Source of the DNA: CAYLNM01 sp964385045
Lineage (GTDB): Bacteria > Planctomycetota > Phycisphaerae > Phycisphaerales > SM1A02
DNA length: 9,666 nt
Direction of reading: 5' to 3'
NCBI GenBank assembly: GCA_964385045.1
Contig: CAYLNM010000160.1
Location: 1-9,666 of the forward strand
Shown one piece after another: positions 6,325 through 9,666 of this stretch. Numbering within the stretch: position 1 is the stretch's first letter; every line of letters starts with the position of its first letter. The notes below the pieces were generated by a model. The model was not told the DNA's origin, made no database searches, and saw only the letters and a program-made list of their open reading frames with translations. The translations under genes and the position numbers were made by a program.

Positions 6325-7584
6325 TCAGCCGTCGAAGCGGCCGAAGATCACGCTGACGTTGTGACCGCCGAAGCCGAAGGAGTTGTTGATCCCGTAGCGG
6401 ACCGATCGCTCCTGGGCCTCGTTCGCCACGAAGTCGAGGTCGAAGCCCTCGTCGGGCGCGTCGAGGTTGATGGTGGGCGGGACGACGCCCTCGGCCACCG
6501 CCTTGATGACCGCGATCGACTCGATGCCGCCCGCGGCCCCGAGGGTGTGCCCGGTCATGCTCTTGGTCGAGCTCATCGTCAGCCGGCGGGCGTGATCGCC
6601 GAAGAGGCCCTTGACCGCCGCGACCTCGGCCGCGTCGCCGAGGGGGGTCGAGGTGCCGTGCGCGTTGATGTGGTCGACGTCCTCGAGCGCGATCCCCGCG
6701 TCGGCGATCGCGGCCGACATCGCCGCCCGCGCGCCGTCGCCCCGCTCGTCCGGGGCGGCGATGTGCTGGGCGTCGCCGCTCGTGCCGTAGCCGCAGACCT
6801 CGGCGTGGATCCGGGCCCCGCGGGCGGTGGCGTGCTCGAGCGACTCGAGCACCACGATGCCGGCGCCCTCGGCGAGCACGAAGCCGTCGCGGTCCCGGTC
6901 GAAGGGACGCGATGCCCGCGCCGGATCGTCGTTGCGGGTGCTCAGGGCCTTCATCGCCGAGAACGACGAGATGCAGATCGGCGTGACCGCCGCCTCGCTG
7001 CCGCCCGCGAACATCAGGTCCGCGTCGCCCCGCTCGATGAGCTGCGCCGCGGTGCCGATCGCGTGGCCGCCGGTCGCGCAGGCGGTCGCGACCGCGGAGT
7101 TCGCGCCGCGGAGGTCGAAGCGGATCGACACGTTGCCGGCGGCCGCGTTCACCATCAGCCGCGGCACCGTGAACGGATTGATCTTCCGCGGGCCGGAGTC
7201 GATCAGCCGGCGGGTCGCCTGCTCGATGGTGTCGATGCCGCCCACGCCCGAGCCGATCACCACGCCCCGGCGCGTCGGATCGCCGGCGGTGAAGTCGACG
7301 CCGCAGTCGCGGGCCGCCTCGTCCGCCGCGTGCATCGCGAGCAGGCAGAAGCGGTCCATCTTGCGGGACTCCCGGCGGCCGAGCAGGGCGTCGGGGTCCC
7401 AGTCGCGGACCTGGCCCGCGATGCGGGTCGGCCAGCGGTCGTCGAGCTCGAAGGCCGTCAGCCGGTCGATGCCGGACCGGCCGGCGACCAGCGACGACCA
7501 CGTCGACGGAACGTCGTGCCCGACGTCGGTGAGGACGCCGAGGCCCGTGACGACGACGCGGCGGCGGGAGGAGTCGGTGCTCAT
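6325..7584 (-). CDS. fabF: 3-oxoacyl-[acyl-carrier-protein] synthase II
   Basis: 419 residues from ATG at 7584, normal FabF length (~410-420). It condenses malonyl-ACP with acyl-ACP, the chain-extending step of type II fatty acid synthesis, in the cytoplasm. The N-terminus RRRVVVTGLGVLTDVG is typical. The condensing-enzyme catalytic residues are all present: Cys169 in VATACATGGHAIG, His309 in HINAHGTSTPLGD, and His346 with Lys341 in STKSMTGHTLGAAGG. The C-terminal NNSFGFGGHNVS motif is at 400-411. No strong ribosome binding site sits at the usual distance; only a weak GAG about 8 nt before the ATG is seen, and a G-rich GGGGGAG is further upstream. It lies 134 bp downstream of acpP across a hairpin-rich spacer, in the standard fabG-acpP-fabF order. 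FabB is the alternative name for this fold, but FabF is the usual form outside proteobacteria and fits the operon. Confidence 0.96.
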   Translation of the reverse strand: MSTDSSRRRVVVTGLGVLTDVGHDVPSTWSSLVAGRSGIDRLTAFELDDRWPTRIAGQVRDWDPDALLGRRESRKMDRFCLLAMHAADEAARDCGVDFTAGDPTRRGVVIGSGVGGIDTIEQATRRLIDSGPRKINPFTVPRLMVNAAAGNVSIRFDLRGANSAVATACATGGHAIGTAAQLIERGDADLMFAGGSEAAVTPICISSFSAMKALSTRNDDPARASRPFDRDRDGFVLAEGAGIVVLESLEHATARGARIHAEVCGYGTSGDAQHIAAPDERGDGARAAMSAAIADAGIALEDVDHINAHGTSTPLGDAAEVAAVKGLFGDHARRLTMSSTKSMTGHTLGAAGGIESIAVIKAVAEGVVPPTINLDAPDEGFDLDFVANEAQERSVRYGINNSFGFGGHNVSVIFGRFDG

Positions 7585-7610
7585 CGGTGGACTCGCGCCC
7601 TGCTCCCCCG

Positions 7611-7706
7611 CGGCCCGGCCGACCGGGCCGCGCCGCCGTGGCGGCGCGACGCGACGATCGCCCGGGGCGCGCGTCCGCGCGCGGCGCGGACGTGCGACCG
7701 GGTCGC
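7611..7706 (-). other. cluster of stem-loops in the acpP-fabF spacer
   Basis: Four inverted repeats in under 100 bp: 8-bp perfect stem 7611-7618/7623-7630 (loop 4), 9-bp perfect stem 7629-7637/7640-7648 (2-nt centre; shares two bases with the first, so these two compete), 13-bp stem with one mismatch 7668-7680/7684-7696 (loop 3), and 5-bp stem 7694-7698/7702-7706. No T-tracts follow. They could reduce read-through from acpP into fabF or protect the acpP 3' end. Some inverted repeats are expected by chance at this GC content. Confidence 0.5.
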
Positions 7707-7719
7707 GGGGGTCACGGGC

Positions 7720-7965
7720 TCAGCTGGAGCTGTTGGCCGCGATGTACTCGATCGCCTGCCCGACGGTCTGGATCTTCTCCGCGTCCTCGTCCGGGATGGA
7801 CGTGTCGAACTCGTCCTCGAACTCCATCACGAGCTCGACGGTGTCGAGACTGTCGGCGTTGAGGTCGTTGGCGAAGTTCGTGTCGCGGGTGATCTCGTTC
7901 TTGTCGACGCCCATCTGCTCGGCGACGATCTCGATCACCTTCGCCTCGATCTCGGCTTCCGTCAC
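7720..7965 (-). CDS. acpP: acyl carrier protein
   Basis: 81 residues from GTG at 7965, with AGGAG (7974-7978) 8 nt upstream. ACP carries growing acyl chains on a 4'-phosphopantetheine arm. The attachment serine is Ser39 in the canonical motif NADSLDTVELVMEFED. The protein is small and strongly acidic, with four predicted helices, and ends IQTVGQAIEYIAANSSS, as is usual. It sits between fabG (88 bp upstream) and fabF (134 bp downstream). A short AT-rich TATATT box lies in the fabG-acpP gap, so it may have its own promoter; high ACP demand would make this sensible. Its base composition is the least GC-extreme of the window, consistent with a highly conserved acidic protein and not with transfer. 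Confidence 0.97.
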   Translation of the reverse strand: MTEAEIEAKVIEIVAEQMGVDKNEITRDTNFANDLNADSLDTVELVMEFEDEFDTSIPDEDAEKIQTVGQAIEYIAANSSS

Positions 7966-8024
7966 GGCTGGTGCTCCTGGAACGTGCGGCCGCCCCGTTC
8001 GGGGCCGGTCCGGGGATTGCGACG

Positions 8025-8030
8025 AATATA
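8025..8030 (-). promoter_or_regulatory. possible -10 box for acpP
   Basis: TATATT, a 5/6 match to TATAAT, in the only AT-rich patch of this area, 59 nt before the acpP start. No good -35 is seen 16-18 bp upstream (that position falls in the hairpin after fabG), and there is no TG extension. An independent acpP promoter is plausible but not shown. Confidence 0.35.
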
Positions 8031-8032
8031 CC

Positions 8033-8052
8033 CGCCCGCCTGTCGGCGGGCG
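8033..8052 (-). terminator. hairpin directly after fabG
   Basis: Perfect 8-bp GC stem (8033-8040 with 8045-8052) and a 4-nt loop, beginning one base after the fabG stop. On the minus strand it is followed by GGGTATATTCG and not by a run of T, so it is at best a weak or partial terminator, or an mRNA-stabilising 3' hairpin. Confidence 0.4.
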
Positions 8053-8053
8053 C

Positions 8054-8800
8054 TCACATGGCGAGTCCGCCGTCCACGGTCACGACCTGACCGGTGACGT
8101 ACCCACCGTCCTCGGACGCGAGCCACGACACGGCGGCCGCGATCTCCTCCGGCCGCCCGAAGCGGCGGACCGGCACCCGCTTGGCCGCCTCGTCGCGGAC
8201 CGGCTCGGGCAGCTGGCGGACCATGTCGGTCTCGACGAACCCGGGGGCGACGACGTTGGCGGTGACGCCCTTGCTCGCGAGCTCGCGGGCGATGGTCTTG
8301 GTCATGCCGACGAGGCCGGCCTTGGCCGCGGCGTAGTTCGCCTGGCCCGAGTTGCCGATCAGGCCGGTGATCGAGCCGATCGAGACGATCCGGCCGAAGC
8401 GGCCCTTCATCATCGGGCGGGCCGCGGCCCGGGCGGCCACGAAGGCCGACCGCAGGTTCACGCGGATCACCTCGTCGAAGTCCTCGTCGCTCATCCGGAG
8501 CAGCAGACCGTCGCGGGTGATGCCGGCGTTATTCACGAGCACGTCGAGCCGGCCGTGGGTCGAGGCGACCTCCTCGATGACGCCGGTGAGCGCCTCGGCG
8601 TCGCCGACGTCGCAGGCCCGGACCTCGGCCGCCCCCCCGCTCGCCTGGATCGCCGCGCGGACCTCCTCGAGCGACTCCACCGAGCGCGAGACGAGGACCA
8701 CCAGCCGGCCGTCGCGGGCGAGCCGCTCGGCGATCGCGCGGCCGATGCCGCGGCTGGCTCCGGTGACGATGGCGACACGCTGCGAGACCGTGGCGTCGAT
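8054..8800 (-). CDS. fabG: 3-oxoacyl-[acyl-carrier-protein] reductase, likely AUC start
   Basis: NADPH-dependent ketoreduction of 3-oxoacyl-ACP in fatty acid synthesis; short-chain dehydrogenase/reductase family. The frame reads (from 8800) IDATVSQRVAIVTGASRGIG, giving 248 residues, the usual FabG length (244-250). Visible motifs are the cofactor loop TGASRGIG at 13-20, NNAG at 90-93, catalytic Ser143 (VSIGS), Tyr156 and Lys160 (YAAAK), and the closing VTGQVVTVDGG. No ATG, GTG or TTG exists in this frame between the upstream in-frame stop (8933-8935) and a GTG at 8701, which lies inside the Rossmann fold and would delete the NADPH loop. An ATC at 8798-8800 sits 7 nt behind GAGGAG and gives the right length, so I take it as the start. 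A base error at that codon is the alternative. ACG at 8789-8791 is a less well placed option. Confidence 0.93.
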   Translation of the reverse strand: MDATVSQRVAIVTGASRGIGRAIAERLARDGRLVVLVSRSVESLEEVRAAIQASGGAAEVRACDVGDAEALTGVIEEVASTHGRLDVLVNNAGITRDGLLLRMSDEDFDEVIRVNLRSAFVAARAAARPMMKGRFGRIVSIGSITGLIGNSGQANYAAAKAGLVGMTKTIARELASKGVTANVVAPGFVETDMVRQLPEPVRDEAAKRVPVRRFGRPEEIAAAVSWLASEDGGYVTGQVVTVDGGLAM

Positions 8801-8807
8801 GGCGGGG

Positions 8808-8813
8808 CTCCTC
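8808..8813 (-). promoter_or_regulatory. fabG ribosome binding site
   Basis: GAGGAG on the minus strand, 7 nt before the ATC at 8800-8798. No ATG, GTG or TTG lies in the fabG frame at the usual distance from it. Its ideal placement is the main reason for calling ATC the start. Confidence 0.6.
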
Positions 8814-8907
8814 GCCCGCGGGCCTCGGACGAGGACCGCGGCGAACGTGGCTCGGGGGCGGGCGGTGAACGGGTCCGCGGGGTCCGTCGGACCCGGCGCG
8901 GCGGGAC

Positions 8908-8936
8908 ACCATCGCGGGCGACGGCCCGGGTGTCAA
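8908..8936 (-). promoter_or_regulatory. putative promoter for fabG-acpP-fabF
   Basis: On the minus strand a perfect -35 consensus TTGACA (8931-8936) is followed by a 17-bp spacer and GATGGT (8908-8913), a 3/6 match to TATAAT. It would start transcription near 8901, leaving a ~100-nt leader before the fabG start. The -35 is strong, the -10 is weak, so confidence is modest. The TGA inside TTGACA is also the stop that bounds the open fabG frame upstream. Confidence 0.4.
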
Positions 8937-9129
8937 CCGCCGGCGCCGCGGCGGCGGCCTCGCCCGCCCGTCCCGTCCCGCCGGCCCCGGCACCACCGGC
9001 GGGACCGGGCCCGCCGTCGCCCCCGTGCGCACGACGGCAGCCCGCCGCCTCGGGGCGACGGGCTGCATCGGTTCGGTCGGGGGATCGCCGCGGACGCGGC
9101 GAGAGGCGGGGGTCGGCCCGCCCGTCGGA

Positions 9130-9666
9130 TCAGCCCGGGATCCCCGGGGGACGACGACGGCGACCGGGACGATGCCGGCGGGTTCCGCCGCCACCGCCGC
9201 CCGGCGAGATGGTGTTGTCGCTGCCGGCGTTCTCGGTCTCGCCCTCCTCCTCGTCGAGGTTCACGTCGAGGGTGATCTCCTCGTCGGGCTGGCTCGCGAG
9301 CCGCATCTCCTCGTCGAGGATCTCGTGCCACCGGTCGATGTAGCCGTCGATCGGGCCGGAGAGCCGGCTCACGATGCCGGGCGGCGTGGGGGCGGCCTCG
9401 AAGGTGCGGAGACCGTCCTCGAGCTCGTAGTACCACATCTGGTACTCGTCGACGCCGTCGCGGACGAACATGCCGAGCACGGTGGGGCGTCCGCCGGGGC
9501 TGGTGCCGGCCACCAGCTCGAGCTCCTCGATCGACTCGGCGACCGTGGTGAACGTGCCGAGCTCGACCATCAGGTCGAGGAACGGCCGGTCGGCCTCGGC
9601 GAGCATCGGCCGGACGACCGTGTCGCGGCCGCGGACGAAGCCGTCGAAGAACTCGAGGACCGCCTG
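9130..9666 (-). CDS. hypothetical protein, 5' end beyond window
   Basis: An open frame of 178 codons enters from the right edge and ends at TGA 9130-9132. The visible protein reads through QAVLEFFDGFVRGRD, an ATG at 9606 (probably internal), then motifs such as SPGGRPTVLGMF, DEYQMWYYELEDG, FEAAPTPPGI and GPIDGYIDRWHEIL. The last ~50 residues change character: first acidic (NLDEEEGETE), then glycine (GGGGGG), then an arginine/proline tail. I do not recognise a family. The helix-rich start and the WYYELEDG strand are faintly reminiscent of NTF2-like folds, but this is speculation. It is co-oriented with the fab genes but separated from fabG by 329 bp. Residue composition and the frame continuing over the edge support a real gene. 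Confidence 0.75.
   Translation of the reverse strand, partial: QAVLEFFDGFVRGRDTVVRPMLAEADRPFLDLMVELGTFTTVAESIEELELVAGTSPGGRPTVLGMFVRDGVDEYQMWYYELEDGLRTFEAAPTPPGIVSRLSGPIDGYIDRWHEILDEEMRLASQPDEEITLDVNLDEEEGETENAGSDNTISPGGGGGGTRRHRPGRRRRPPGIPG

Larger units (their letters stand above)
8801..9129. other. 329-bp spacer between the hypothetical gene and fabG
   Basis: No convincing gene on either strand; overlapping open frames read through it as GC artefacts. It contains a possible promoter (8908-8936), a perfect 7-bp stem with a 6-nt loop at 8997-9016 (arms 8997-9003 and 9010-9016, no T-tract), a short palindrome at 8880-8894 (GGGTCCG/CGGACCC around one base), and the fabG ribosome binding site at its 3' side. 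fabD and fabH, often upstream of fabG, are absent here. Confidence 0.6.

Noticed and set aside
6160..8097. 645-codon plus-strand open frame and a 675-codon minus frame (5474-7501)
   Set aside because: Both are out-of-frame readings through fabF, atpC and spacers; the true frames carry the conserved residues.
8054..8701. fabG starting at GTG 8701 (215 residues)
   Set aside because: This start lies after the TGASRGIG cofactor loop, which is intact in frame upstream; the enzyme would lack NADPH binding.
8997..9016. Intrinsic terminator of the hypothetical gene
   Set aside because: A perfect 7-bp GC stem but more than 100 nt past the stop and with no T-tract; such stems are common by chance at this GC content, so it is only mentioned in the spacer entry.
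6827..9343. 838-codon plus-strand open frame antisense to fabF, acpP, fabG and the hypothetical gene
   Set aside because: It spans four oppositely oriented genes and their spacers, its product is Arg/Ala/Ser low complexity with no motif, and long antisense frames are expected at this GC content.

Overview
The window is very GC-rich (about three quarters G+C by eye). Every convincing gene is on the minus strand, so the biological order runs from high to low coordinates. It looks like the chromosome of a high-GC bacterium. The acyl carrier protein and the split fab / atpC / scpB arrangement make me lean to a Planctomycetota member (Phycisphaerae-like), but this is an impression from protein style and not proven by the sequence. 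There is no sign of phage, IS elements, CRISPR, tRNA or rRNA.

Region by region, in direction of transcription: (1) 9666-9130, the 3' part of an unrecognised protein with an acidic, then glycine- and arginine-rich tail. (2) A 329-bp gap with a perfect TTGACA box. (3) 8800-6325, the type II fatty-acid synthesis genes fabG, acpP and fabF. fabG appears to start with AUC behind a good ribosome binding site. The acpP-fabF spacer is packed with hairpins. (4) A structured 249-bp spacer, then atpC (6075-5677), the ATP synthase epsilon subunit, separated from the rest of its operon. (5) 5522-1, a tight four-gene block: scpB (condensin-associated, with very long low-complexity tails), a small putative lipoprotein, a DUF58 membrane protein, and a TgpA-like membrane transglutaminase cut by the left edge. 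Within this block scpB and the lipoprotein overlap by four bases (GTGA), DUF58 and the transglutaminase overlap by four bases (ATGA), and only 44 bp separate the lipoprotein from DUF58.

How they fit together: fabG, acpP and fabF carry out the ketoreduction, acyl-carrier and condensation steps of chain elongation. DUF58 and the DUF3488/transglutaminase/DUF4129 protein are a well-known pair, usually found with a MoxR ATPase, which is not in this window. scpB and atpC are housekeeping genes, each preceded by a similar extended -10 motif (TGCTAGASt), so they probably start their own transcription units.

No new multi-gene system is evident. The most interesting points are small: the non-canonical fabG start, a possible leaderless scpB mRNA, a dense run of G-tracts just upstream of the transglutaminase start codon, and in-frame 12-bp repeats in scpB. 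The long plus-strand reading frames (up to 838 codons) are antisense artefacts of high GC.
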